64,000 nt of DNA from Rhodospirillales bacterium (GTDB taxonomy: Bacteria; Pseudomonadota; Alphaproteobacteria; Rhodospirillales; Defluviicoccaceae), in NCBI GenBank assembly GCA_016712375.1, contig JADJRE010000004.1, forward strand, positions 186,001-250,000, given 5' to 3'. Positions 1-8,896 of this stretch are shown piece after piece. Every line of letters begins with the position of its first letter. The stretch's first letter is position 1. The position numbers were made by a program, and so were the translations under genes. The notes below the pieces were generated by a model. That model ran no database searches. It worked only from the letters and a program-made list of their open reading frames with translations, and was not told the DNA's origin.

Positions 1-1
1 A

Positions 2-670
2 CTGGCGCTCCGTGGTGCCGGCTTCGACTACCTGTTCAACAGCGTGAAGTGGTGGGACTTCAAGGAGTATTGGCTGCTCGACCAGTACGAGCAGTTCCGC
101 TCGATCGCGCCGTCGATCGCTTTTCCTGAAACGCACGACACTGATCGCCTGATCAACGAGCTGGCGGCGAAAGGGATCACGGAACCAACAGCCGTTGAAC
201 AGCAATACCGTGACGCCTACCTGATCGCTGCGCTGTTTTCTTCCGGCGTGATGATCCCGATCGGCTATGAATACGGCTTCCGCAAGAAGCTGCATGTGGT
301 GAAAACACGGTCATCGGATTGGGAAAAGCCGGCGTTCGACCTCACCGCCTGGATCGCCGAAGTCAATCGCGTTAAGGGATCGCTGCCGGTGTTGAACGAG
401 GAAGGTCCCCAGCGTGCGCTGCTGCTGGGCGACAAGCGCGTTGCCTGCTTGCTGCGCCGGGCGATGCGCGGACCGGCGTGGGTGGTGACCCTGATCAACC
501 TGGAGCGCAAGGTGCCGGTAACGGCGCGGATCGAGTGGCTCGACGGTGACGTGCTGGAAGGTCGCGAGGTGACACCGGGGAGGGCTGCGGGCTTGCCCGA
601 GCGGCCGTTCCGCGCCGGCGCCGAGGTGACTCTCGCTCCCGGAGAGGTGCGCGTCTACGCCAATCGTTGA
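2..670 (+). CDS. GH13 alpha-amylase-family protein, C-terminal part
   Basis: The reading frame is open at the left edge, so only about 220 C-terminal residues are present. A segment reading FPETHDTDR fits conserved region IV of GH13 enzymes, which carries the last catalytic Asp next to a His. The rest looks like the end of the barrel followed by a beta-sandwich C-terminal domain. Its stop lies 47 bases before the glgE start, so the two are probably co-transcribed and act on alpha-glucan together. The specific activity cannot be set without the N-terminus. An internal ATG at 44 is not the real start, because coding continues upstream of it. Confidence 0.8.
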   Translation: MALRGAGFDYLFNSVKWWDFKEYWLLDQYEQFRSIAPSIAFPETHDTDRLINELAAKGITEPTAVEQQYRDAYLIAALFSSGVMIPIGYEYGFRKKLHVVKTRSSDWEKPAFDLTAWIAEVNRVKGSLPVLNEEGPQRALLLGDKRVACLLRRAMRGPAWVVTLINLERKVPVTARIEWLDGDVLEGREVTPGRAAGLPERPFRAGAEVTLAPGEVRVYANR

Positions 671-717
671 CAGCCCGGGGACGGTGCAGCCCGAAGGAAC
701 CGAAGAGGAGGGGCTCG

Positions 718-2757
718 ATGACCACGGTGATCAGCAAACATCCGGCCGGCGAAATCGTCCGGTCGGCAGGATTGGCGGCCGACCTCATCAGCCGGCCGAT
801 CATCATCCAGAACGTTCAGCCGCAGATCGACAATGGCCGATGGGCAGTGAAGCGGGAGGTCGGCGACGAACTGGAGGTGACGGCCGAGATTTTTCGCGAT
901 GGCCACGTCGTGCTGTCGGCGGTGATCCTGTGGCGGCGGGCCGATGAAACCGCATGGCGCGAGGCACCGATGACGCTGGTAAACCCGGGCCTCGACTACT
1001 GGGCCGGGAGCATCCGCCTCGACGCAAACACCACCTACGTCTACACGGTTGAAGCCTGGACCGATCATTACGAGACCTGGGCGGGCGAGCTGGAGAAAAA
1101 GGTCGCTGACGGTCAGACGGTGACGCTGGAGCTCATCGAGGGTCGGACGCTGATCGAGGACGCCTCAAAGCGGACGCAAGGCGACGATGCGGACCTGCTG
1201 ACGGCGCTGCTGGCGTCGTTCGACCGCGTCGACGACCTCCGCCGCCGACGATTGTTGCAGGCAGAGGACGTCCGCGCGGCGATGGCGAGGTGGCCGGACC
1301 GTGCGCAGGCAGTGCGATACGACCGGGAACTCCGGGTATTTGTCGACCGCGTCGAGGCCCGCTTCGCCGCCTGGTACGAGATGTTCCATCGCTCGCAGGG
1401 CAAAGTCCCCGGCAAGGGCGCTACGTTCGCCGACTGCGAGGAGCGGCTGCCCGAGATCAAGGCGATGGGCTTTGACGTCATCTACTTTGTTCCCATCCAC
1501 CCGATCGGCCGGCTGCACCGCAAGGGACCGAACAACGCGCTCACGGCCGGCCCCGGCGATCCCGGCAGCCCGTATGCTATTGGCTCGGCCGAGGGCGGGC
1601 ACAAGGCGGTGAATCCGGAGCTGGGGACGCTTGCCGACTTCCGCCGTTTCGTCCGCGCCTGCCATGCGCAAGGCATGGAAGTGGCGCTGGACTTCGCCAT
1701 CCAGTGCGCGCCGGATCACCCCTGGATCAAGCAGCATCCCGAGTGGTTCATCTTCCGGCCGGACGGCACCATCAAATATGCGGAGAACCCGCCGAAGAAA
1801 TATCAGGACATCGTCAACGTCAACTTCTACGGCCCGCATCAGGACGCGCTGTGGCAGGAGCTGCTGTCGACCTTTCTGTTCTGGATCGAGCAGGGCGTGA
1901 AGATCTTCCGGGTGGACAACCCGCATACCAAGCCGATCCCGTTCTGGGAGTGGCTGATCCGTGAAGTGCATGCCAAGGATCCGGAAGTGATCTTCCTCGC
2001 GGAAGCGTTTACCCGCCCGCGGGTGATGCAGATGCTGGCGAAGGTGGGTTACACCCAGTCCTATACCTACTTCACCTGGCGCAACTTCAAGGGCGAGATT
2101 ACGGACTACCTCACCGAGCTGACGACATCGCCGGTGAAGGAGTACATGCGCCCCAACTTCTTCCCGTCGACGCCGGACATCAACCCGCCGTTCTTGCAGA
2201 CCGGCGGCCGGCCGGCGCACATGATCCGTCTCGCGCTGGCGGCGACCCTGTCTTCGGTTTACGGCATGTACAACGGCTACGAGCTTTGCGAGGCGACGCC
2301 GGTGCCGGGCAAGGAGGAGTTTCTGAACTCCGAGAAGTACGACTACAAGGTCTGGGATTGGGACCGGCCCGGCAACATCAAGGATTTCGTGACCCGCATC
2401 AACGCCATCCGACGCGCCAACCCGGCGCTGCACGAACTCGACAACCTGCGTTTCTATCCATCGGATGACGACAACATCCTGTTCTACGGCAAGATGACCA
2501 AGGACAAGACGAACATGGTGTTCGTCGTCGTCAACCTTGATCCGTTCGATAGCCACGTCGCCGAACTGGAGTTCCCGCTGGAAGCGATGGGCCTGAGGTC
2601 GGGCGATACCTTCCAGGTGGAAGAATTGCTCACCGGCCGCAAGCACCTCTGGCGCAGCGCCAAGCAGGGCGTCAAGCTGGAGCCGGAGGTCAACCCGGTG
2701 GAGATCTTCCGGATCGGCACCTGGGAGAAGGTCGACTACCGGAGCCCCTGCTTCTAG
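718..2757 (+). CDS. glgE: alpha-1,4-glucan:maltose-1-phosphate maltosyltransferase
   Basis: GlgE adds maltosyl units from maltose-1-phosphate to the non-reducing ends of alpha-glucan in glycogen synthesis. The N-terminal 110 or so residues form the beta-sandwich (DUF3416-type) domain found in this family, followed by a GH13 barrel. Catalytic landmarks visible are the nucleophile Asp in FRVDNPHTKP, the acid/base Glu in FLAEAFTRP and the third Asp in PSTPDINPP. The length of 679 residues is normal. I chose the ATG at 718 because GAGGAGGGG sits 7 bases upstream; an in-frame ATG at 667 lacks this. The gene is intact. TreS or Pep2, which often accompany GlgE, are not in the window. Confidence 0.95.
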   Translation: MTTVISKHPAGEIVRSAGLAADLISRPIIIQNVQPQIDNGRWAVKREVGDELEVTAEIFRDGHVVLSAVILWRRADETAWREAPMTLVNPGLDYWAGSIRLDANTTYVYTVEAWTDHYETWAGELEKKVADGQTVTLELIEGRTLIEDASKRTQGDDADLLTALLASFDRVDDLRRRRLLQAEDVRAAMARWPDRAQAVRYDRELRVFVDRVEARFAAWYEMFHRSQGKVPGKGATFADCEERLPEIKAMGFDVIYFVPIHPIGRLHRKGPNNALTAGPGDPGSPYAIGSAEGGHKAVNPELGTLADFRRFVRACHAQGMEVALDFAIQCAPDHPWIKQHPEWFIFRPDGTIKYAENPPKKYQDIVNVNFYGPHQDALWQELLSTFLFWIEQGVKIFRVDNPHTKPIPFWEWLIREVHAKDPEVIFLAEAFTRPRVMQMLAKVGYTQSYTYFTWRNFKGEITDYLTELTTSPVKEYMRPNFFPSTPDINPPFLQTGGRPAHMIRLALAATLSSVYGMYNGYELCEATPVPGKEEFLNSEKYDYKVWDWDRPGNIKDFVTRINAIRRANPALHELDNLRFYPSDDDNILFYGKMTKDKTNMVFVVVNLDPFDSHVAELEFPLEAMGLRSGDTFQVEELLTGRKHLWRSAKQGVKLEPEVNPVEIFRIGTWEKVDYRSPCF

Positions 2758-2788
2758 CCGCGCTGCTTTGGGCCGACCGAATGAGGGA

Positions 2789-2818
2789 TGTCATGGCCAC
2801 TCAAGGGCGGCCATGACA
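2789..2818. terminator. hairpin between convergent genes
   Basis: TGTCATGGCC and GGCCATGACA form a perfect 10-bp stem around a 10-base loop in the short gap between glgE and the convergent secreted-protein gene. No T-run follows on either strand, so termination is inferred from position and stem strength only. Confidence 0.5.
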
Positions 2819-2829
2819 CGGAAGTCACG

Positions 2830-3807
2830 TCAGTACAGCGCGACGACGTTGGCGACGGGAACGAGGCAGTCACCGGGAGCGTCGATCGAGACGTTGAGGG
2901 AGGTCGTGCCGGCTGGCGCCGCGGCGTTGATCTGGTGCCCCGTCGTGTCCCACAACTGCGGCAACGGACCGGCGATCGCGCCGTTCCAGTCGCTATCGTT
3001 GTTCGCGCCGCCAAGGCCTGCATACTGGAAGCCATTTATCGTGGTGACTTCGCCGGATATAACCGAATCGGCATCCCGGCTTGCGCCGACCTGCCCGTCA
3101 GCACCGATGTTATCGAACGTTACGTTGCGACCGGTCGCCGCGGCTGGAAGGCCGAGCGTGTACGTGAGATTGCCGTAGAACATGTTGCCGGCGAGGGGTT
3201 TATCGAAGATCGAGACGTTGGCATTGCCGGTGCCAACGACGACTAGCGAGGCGCCTTCCATAAGCGGCAGCTTTTGCGTCGAATACCACGGGTCCCCGCC
3301 CGTGGTAGATCCGGATGCGCCGGCAAGCAGCGTGATCTGATAAGTTCCGATCCCGTTGGCGATGCTCAGTGGGACTGCCGCCTTGTAGACGGTGGTTGTG
3401 TCGCCGGACCAGCATGGCGAACTGGTGACGCCGATCGCCGTTCCGACGACGGTGGCGACGGCGCTTGCCGTAGGGGCAATGCGCTGAATCTTGACGCTCT
3501 TCACAGCTGCGGGTGGCGCTCCCGCGGTGATGGCCGCCCAGTACACGAATGCCGCCTTCGTCGGCTTGTTGACATTGCTGACGTTCAACGCTCCGCTGGA
3601 GCGGTTGCGCAGCCCGACTCCGCCTGTGCCGTACTGAGCTTTTGTGTAGACGTTGCTGGCAAAGATGGTCCCCAGGTCCGCTTCCACCTCTGCGGCTGCC
3701 TTGGAAAGCGCCTTTGATGTTCCGAGTGCGGGCGACCCGGCATCCTCGGCATACGCCGGAATGGCGAGTAATGCCGCTATCGCAAATAGAATGGCTTGTG
3801 TTCTCAT
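2830..3807 (-). CDS. secreted protein of unknown function
   Basis: The 325-residue product starts with a clear Sec signal peptide (short basic start, hydrophobic core, cleavage after IPAYA, about residue 20). The mature part is rich in Gly, Ala, Ser, Thr and Asn with alternating beta-strand patterns and few charges, so an extracellular beta-rich fold is likely. Two Cys are present, one in SSPCWSGD and one near the C-terminus (GDCLVP), and could form a disulphide. AGGGAGAAG precedes the ATG by 6 bases. The gene stands alone, convergent to glgE. I do not recognise the family and assign no function. Confidence 0.75.
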   Translation of the reverse strand: MRTQAILFAIAALLAIPAYAEDAGSPALGTSKALSKAAAEVEADLGTIFASNVYTKAQYGTGGVGLRNRSSGALNVSNVNKPTKAAFVYWAAITAGAPPAAVKSVKIQRIAPTASAVATVVGTAIGVTSSPCWSGDTTTVYKAAVPLSIANGIGTYQITLLAGASGSTTGGDPWYSTQKLPLMEGASLVVVGTGNANVSIFDKPLAGNMFYGNLTYTLGLPAAATGRNVTFDNIGADGQVGASRDADSVISGEVTTINGFQYAGLGGANNDSDWNGAIAGPLPQLWDTTGHQINAAAPAGTTSLNVSIDAPGDCLVPVANVVALY

Positions 3808-4148
3808 CTGCTTCTCCCTGAAAGAGACGGGGCTGATCTACGCAGCACGCTGGAAATCCGTTAACGTTGAGTGCATGCACCGCAATAGAGAGCCCTCACA
3901 GACGATCGATACCACACCATTTGGGTACCAACAATACATGACACACCCGGCCGACGAAACATATCTCGACTGTTTGACAAACTCATAGGTTGATTGCGAA
4001 CCGCAAGTTGCATGCACGTCCGAAGATCCGCGTCGGACGCCGAAGCTCAAGGTTCAGGGTCAATGAGCGAGCGGGATAATCTTCAAGATAGGTGCAGACG
4101 GTGCCGCTGCACCGGATCCGCCGCTAGAGCTGTCGCAGGCCTTCTTGG
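3808..4148. other. intergenic region, no gene recognised
   Basis: No credible coding region is seen. The 9-mer TGCATGCAC occurs twice (about 3873 and 4010). On the minus strand TTGTTG, 17 bases and TATCGA (about 3910-3940) form a weak promoter candidate for the secreted-protein gene. Confidence 0.3.
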
Positions 4149-4636
4149 TCACACTCCTTCGTAGGCGCGCTGCAGCGCCTCGACGTCGAGCTTGACCATC
4201 CGCATCATCGCTTCCATCACGCGCTTCGCTTTCGCCGGATCCTCGTCCTTCATCATGCGCGGCAGCGCTCGGGCACGATCTGCCAGGAAACGCCGAACTT
4301 GTCCTTGAGCCAGCCGCACTGCACCGGCCTGCCTCCGCCTGCGAGAAGCGCTTCCCAGAACCGGTCAACTTCCGCCTGATCCTCACAGCTGATCGACAGC
4401 GAGATCGCGTCGTTGAACTGATCATGCGGACCACCGTTCAGCGCCTGGTACGACAAACCAGCGATTGTGAACTCGACAAGAATGACTGCTCCCTGTTTCG
4501 CGCCCGGCGTATCGATGGGCGTCCGCTCAATGTGGTCGACATGCGAGTTCGGAAAGATCGTCGTGTAGAACTGGGCGGCTTCCTCGGCCACACCGTCGAA
4601 CCACAGACAGGGCGAAATTTTCTGGGTCGTGGACAT
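4149..4636 (-). CDS. VOC-superfamily protein (PhnB-like), frameshifted
   Basis: Two frames together make one protein of about 160 residues of the PhnB/3-demethylubiquinone-methyltransferase-like VOC family. Frame one covers ISPCLWFDG through FGVSWQIVPE. The second carries RMMKDEDPAKAKRVMEAM and ends AYEGV. They join if a single base is restored near 4264, where GAGCGCTG is expected to read GAGGCGCTG. Metal-binding residues are not obvious and substrates of this family are mostly unknown. ATG at 4636 (MSTTQK) fits relatives better than an upstream TTG at 4654. The gene stands alone. Confidence 0.75.
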
Positions 4637-4728
4637 TATCCGTTTTCCAACCAACTAGCGCTATCGGTTCGACTTGATCGGTAAGGGTCACGGTCTCAAG
4701 CCGAGCAGGGCATTTGGACCGCTACTGG

Positions 4729-5357
4729 TCAGCGGCTTTGGCCAATTGCTGCCGCTTGTTTCGCCAACTCGGAAAGTCTCGCCCAGTCGCCTCGTTCGAC
4801 CGCATCCTTCGGCGTCAGCCAGGAACCGCCGACGCAAGCGACGTTTGGCAGCGCGAGGAACTCCGCAGCCGTCGCCATGGTGATGCCGCCGGTGGGGCAG
4901 AAAATAACGTCCGGAAAGGGGCCGGCGAGGGCTTTCAACATTCCAACTCCGCCTGCCTGCTGCGCCGGGAATAGCTTCAGCTGCGTGAAACCGGCTGATC
5001 CTGCGGCGATGACGTCCGAGGGGGTCATCACGCCGGGCAGCAGAGGAAGCGTACTGGCCCGCGCCGCCTCCGCGAGTTCCCGTGTCAATCCCGGGCTGAC
5101 GCCGAAGCGGGCCCCGCCGCTGAGGCGGCGGCGAAGTCCTCCGCGCGGATGATGGTGCCGACGCCGACAATCGCCCCCGCGACCTCTCGTCCGATCCTCG
5201 CGACGGCTTGCAAAGCCACGGCGGTACGAAGAGTAACCTCCAGCACCCGGACGCCGCCTGCAACGAGCGCCCGGGCGAGCGGCACCGCATCGTCGACGTT
5301 ATCGATCACAATAACCGGGACAACCGGGCCCAGCCGCAGCAGCTCGAGCATGGTCAT
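4729..5357 (-). CDS. eda: 2-keto-3-deoxy-6-phosphogluconate aldolase, frameshifted
   Basis: Eda cleaves KDPG to pyruvate and glyceraldehyde-3-phosphate, the last step of the Entner-Doudoroff pathway. The N-terminal half (MTMLELLRLGPVVPV to GVGTIIRAED) and the C-terminal half (LTRELAEAARAS to the end) lie in different frames. Restoring one G in the GGGG run near 5112 joins them as AAGARFGVSPGLT, the normal family sequence. The Schiff-base Lys is in FTQLKLFPAQ and the catalytic Glu in VLEVTLRT. The start overlaps the edd stop as ATGA, so translation is coupled. It is the last gene of the gluconate operon. Confidence 0.9.
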
Positions 5358-7258
5358 CGCATCGTCTCCGGCACGTAGACGAAGTGATCGTGGACGCGTT
5401 CGCGCTCGATGTCCGTCGAAGCCGGCGGGCGTGGCGGCTCCGGCGGTAACCAGGTCATCGCTCCCTGCTCGGCCGAAGCGGCGTTGTTCCGGAACGTTGC
5501 AAACAACTCCCGCCCGAGGCCAAAGCTCGACGGCGTGAGATCAACGGCGTCGACCGGACGTCGGGCAAGTTCGTCTGCGCTGATCCGGGCATCGAGGGTG
5601 CCGCTGCGGGCATCGAGGCGAATGACGTCACCGGTTCGGATTTTTGCCAGCGGGCCCCCGGCGGCGCACTCGGGGCTGACGTGAATCGCTGCCGGCACCT
5701 TGCCTGACGCTCCCGACATACGGCCATCGGTTACCAGCGCGACCTTGTAGCCGTCGTCCTGCAACACGCCGAGCGGCGGCGTCAACTTGTGCAGCTCTGG
5801 CATGCCATTTGCGCGCGGGCCCTGCCAGCGGACGACCGCCACGAAGTCTCGCTGGAGTTCGCCTCGATCGAAGGCGGCCATTAGCTCCTGCTGATTGTTA
5901 AAGACAATCGCCGGCGCTTCGATCACGTGGCGATCGGACCGAACCGCCGAAGTCTTGATGACGGCACGGCCCAGGTTCCCTTCCAGCACCTTGAGTCCCC
6001 CATCCGGCGCAAACGGGCGGGAGACCGGACGCAGGATGCTCTCGTCCTCGCTCTCCGCCGGTGCAGGATGCCAGGAGAGCCGGCCGTCGTTGAGGAAGGG
6101 CTGCTGCCGATAGGCCTTGAGGCCGTGACCGGCGATCGTCAAAACGTCATCGTGCAGCAATCCCGCGTCCAGTAGCTGCGCAATGAGAAAGCCCATGCCG
6201 CCGGCTTTGTGAAAGTCGTTCACGTCGCCGGCGCCGTTGGGATAAACCTTGGCGATCAACGGCACCACTGCCGAGAGATCAGCGAAATCGTCCCAGTCGA
6301 TCAGGATGCCGGCAGCACGGGCGATTGCTACCAGATGGATCGTGTGGTTGGTCGACCCGCCGGTTGCGAGTAATCCGACAATACCGTTAGAGATGGCGCG
6401 CTCGTCTACCACCCGGCCGACCGGAATGTACTCGTCGCCGAGCGCCGTGATCTGCAGCACGCGCCGCGCCGCAGCATCGGTTAAAGCGTCCCGCAGTGGC
6501 GTGTATGGATTGATGAACGCGGTGCCTGGCATGTGCAGGCCCATCACTTCCATCAGCATCTGATTACTGTTCGCCGTGCCGTAGAAGGTACAGGTGCCGG
6601 GAGCGTGGTACGCTCGAGACTCTGCCTCCAGCAACTCGTCGCGGCCCACTTTGCCTTGAACAAAGAGCTGGCGAACCTTTGCTTTATCCTGGTTCGGAAG
6701 GCCTGAGGGCATCGGCCCACCGGGGACCATGATTGTAGGCAGATGACCGAAAGCGAGCGCCCCGATCAGCAGCCCTGGCACGATCTTGTCGCAGATGCCG
6801 ATGCACAGCGCCGCATCAAAGGTGTTGTGCGAGAGCGATACGGCGGTCGCCATGGCGATCACGTCGCGGCTGAACAACGACAGCTCCATACCCGGCTCGC
6901 CCTGCGTCACGCCGTCACACATCGCCGGTACGCCGCCCGCGAATTGGGCGACGCCGCCGGCCTCGCGAGCTGCCCGCTTTATGACTTCCGGGAAGAATTG
7001 CAGCGGCTGATGTGCGGAGAGCATGTCGTTGTAGGCGGAGACGATGCCGATGTTCGGCAATTTTGCCTCGCTCAGGATGCACTTCTCCGCCGGCGCGAAG
7101 GCAGCGAACGCGTGCGCGAGGTTGGTGCAAGAGAGATGCCCGCGCACCGGTCCCCGGCTCCGCGCCTGTTCCAAGCGTGCCAGATACGTCGCGCGCGTCT
7201 CTCTGCTGCGCTCTTGAATGCGCCGGGTGACGGCCTCGAGTGCTGGATGAATGGCCAT
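5354..7258 (-). CDS. edd: 6-phosphogluconate dehydratase
   Basis: Edd dehydrates 6-phosphogluconate to KDPG, the first committed Entner-Doudoroff step. The 634-residue product belongs to the IlvD/Edd family of Fe-S dehydratases; conserved Cys lie in PAMCDGVTQGEPGMELS, GICDKIVPG and CTFYGTANSNQM. The frame opens 34 codons earlier, but ATG at 7258 (MAIHPALEAV) is preceded by GGAGG seven bases away and matches the family start. It is intact. The upstream neighbour is gluconokinase with a 49-base gap, and the downstream eda overlaps by ATGA, so the proteins work in sequence on gluconate. Confidence 0.96.
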   Translation of the reverse strand: MAIHPALEAVTRRIQERSRETRATYLARLEQARSRGPVRGHLSCTNLAHAFAAFAPAEKCILSEAKLPNIGIVSAYNDMLSAHQPLQFFPEVIKRAAREAGGVAQFAGGVPAMCDGVTQGEPGMELSLFSRDVIAMATAVSLSHNTFDAALCIGICDKIVPGLLIGALAFGHLPTIMVPGGPMPSGLPNQDKAKVRQLFVQGKVGRDELLEAESRAYHAPGTCTFYGTANSNQMLMEVMGLHMPGTAFINPYTPLRDALTDAAARRVLQITALGDEYIPVGRVVDERAISNGIVGLLATGGSTNHTIHLVAIARAAGILIDWDDFADLSAVVPLIAKVYPNGAGDVNDFHKAGGMGFLIAQLLDAGLLHDDVLTIAGHGLKAYRQQPFLNDGRLSWHPAPAESEDESILRPVSRPFAPDGGLKVLEGNLGRAVIKTSAVRSDRHVIEAPAIVFNNQQELMAAFDRGELQRDFVAVVRWQGPRANGMPELHKLTPPLGVLQDDGYKVALVTDGRMSGASGKVPAAIHVSPECAAGGPLAKIRTGDVIRLDARSGTLDARISADELARRPVDAVDLTPSSFGLGRELFATFRNNAASAEQGAMTWLPPEPPRPPASTDIERERVHDHFVYVPETMR

Positions 7259-7307
7259 CGTTGTCCTCCGTTGATCGGGCTCGCGCCTACTTGCGCGCGG
7301 CGCCGCT

Positions 7308-8870
7308 TCAGATCGCGCGGATGCCGCGGACGCCGCGCTGAAACTCCGCGATCCGCGCATATTCCTCCGTCAGCTTGGCGGCGATACTGAGATAGATGGG
7401 CATCAGCTGCGCGTAGACCGCGACATTCTCCGGGATCGGCAGATGCCGGTGCGTTGCGCCGACCATGGTAGAAACCACCTCGATGGAATCGACGTCGCCC
7501 AGCGCGTAGAGAGCGAGGATCCCCGCGCCGAGACAGGAACTCTCGAAGCTTTCCGGCACCACCACTTCGCGGTCGAACACGTCTGCCATCATCTGGCGCC
7601 ACAACCCGGAGCGTGCAAAGCCACCGGTCGCCTTCATTGTCCGCGTGGTGCCGATCAGACCCTCGACGGCCGGCAGGATGCTGAACAGGCTGTAGATGAC
7701 CCCTTCCAGCACGGCGCGGATCATGTGTTCCTTATGATGGCAGGCGGCCAGGCCAAAAAAGGAGGCGCGCATTGACGCGTTCCACCACGGAGCACGCTCG
7801 CCCGTCAGATACGGATGGAAGATGAGCCCCAAGCTCCCCGGCGGCACCCGCTCGGCGATGCGCGTCAGGACATCGTAAGCATCGATCCCCAGCCGTTTGG
7901 CGGTTTCCGTTTCCGCCGCCGCCAGCTCGTCGCGCACCCAGCGGAAGGTGATGCCGCCGTTGTTCACCGGTCCGCCGACCACCCAGTGCTTCTCGGTCAG
8001 CAGATAGCAGAAGGTGCGTCCGGCGGGGTCAGTGCGTGGCCGGTCGACCACCGCCCGCATCGCGCCGCTCGTGCCGATGGTGATCGCCACTTCTCCCGGT
8101 CGCACGGCATCAACGCCAAGGTTGGACAGGACACCGTCGTTGGCACCGATGACAAAAGGGATCCCCGGCGGCAGACCGAGGTCGGCGGCCACCGACGGAT
8201 CCAAGCCTTGCAGATGATGTGTCGGCGGAACCGGCAGCGACAGGTGCTCCGGCGTGACGCCGGCAATGGCGAGGGCGCCGTCGTCCCAATCGAGCCGTTG
8301 CAGGTTGAACAACCCGGTCGCTGAAGCGATCGAGAAGTCGACGAGCCACCGGCCGAACAAGCGAAAGAACACGTACTCCTTGATGCCGACGAAACGGACG
8401 GCGCTGCGAAATATCTCCGGCTGCTCCATGCGCAGCCACAGCAGCTTGACCAGTGGCGACATCGGATGGATGGGCGTGCCGGTGCGCAGGTAGACCTCAG
8501 GCCCGTTCATCTCGCGGAGAATCCGGTCCGCGCAGGCGGCAGCACGGGTATCGGCCCAGGTTATGCTCGCCGTCAGAGGCCGCCCATCGCCGTCGACCGC
8601 GATGATGCTGTGCATGGCGGCGCTGAAGCCGACGCTCTTGATGGTTTCCGCCGTTATCGCTCCGGCCGATCGGACGGCGCCGCGGATGGCGGCGAGTGTG
8701 GCGGCGAATATCTCTTCCGGATCCCTGTTCGGCCACTCCAGGGAGGGCGTGTGCAAAGGATAGCCGGAGGTGTGATGTCCTTTCACCTTGCCTTCCACGT
8801 CGAACACCACGGCCTTGGTGCTCGTCGTCCCGATATCGACGCCGATGACGTGCGCGAGGTTGGTAATCAT
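7308..8870 (-). CDS. gntK: gluconokinase, FGGY family
   Basis: This FGGY carbohydrate kinase of about 520 residues probably phosphorylates gluconate to 6-phosphogluconate. The N-terminal phosphate-binding motif VIGVDIGTTSTKAVVFD and the C-terminal half with ATGGFARSGLWRQMMAD are both present. The sequence alone would allow xylulose or another sugar as substrate, but its place between a gluconate permease and Edd/Eda supports gluconate. ATG at 8870 has AAAGG upstream. An alternative GTG at 8900 would overlap the gntP stop as GTGA and give a product 10 residues longer. Confidence 0.9.
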   Translation of the reverse strand: MITNLAHVIGVDIGTTSTKAVVFDVEGKVKGHHTSGYPLHTPSLEWPNRDPEEIFAATLAAIRGAVRSAGAITAETIKSVGFSAAMHSIIAVDGDGRPLTASITWADTRAAACADRILREMNGPEVYLRTGTPIHPMSPLVKLLWLRMEQPEIFRSAVRFVGIKEYVFFRLFGRWLVDFSIASATGLFNLQRLDWDDGALAIAGVTPEHLSLPVPPTHHLQGLDPSVAADLGLPPGIPFVIGANDGVLSNLGVDAVRPGEVAITIGTSGAMRAVVDRPRTDPAGRTFCYLLTEKHWVVGGPVNNGGITFRWVRDELAAAETETAKRLGIDAYDVLTRIAERVPPGSLGLIFHPYLTGERAPWWNASMRASFFGLAACHHKEHMIRAVLEGVIYSLFSILPAVEGLIGTTRTMKATGGFARSGLWRQMMADVFDREVVVPESFESSCLGAGILALYALGDVDSIEVVSTMVGATHRHLPIPENVAVYAQLMPIYLSIAAKLTEEYARIAEFQRGVRGIRAI

Positions 8871-8896
8871 CTTAGGCAACCTTTCGCCTGTCGTCC

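Noticed and set aside
1165..2646. 493-codon open frame opposite glgE
   Set aside because: It is a mirror frame of a well-supported GH13 gene, with Arg/His-rich low-complexity translation typical of antisense high-GC DNA.
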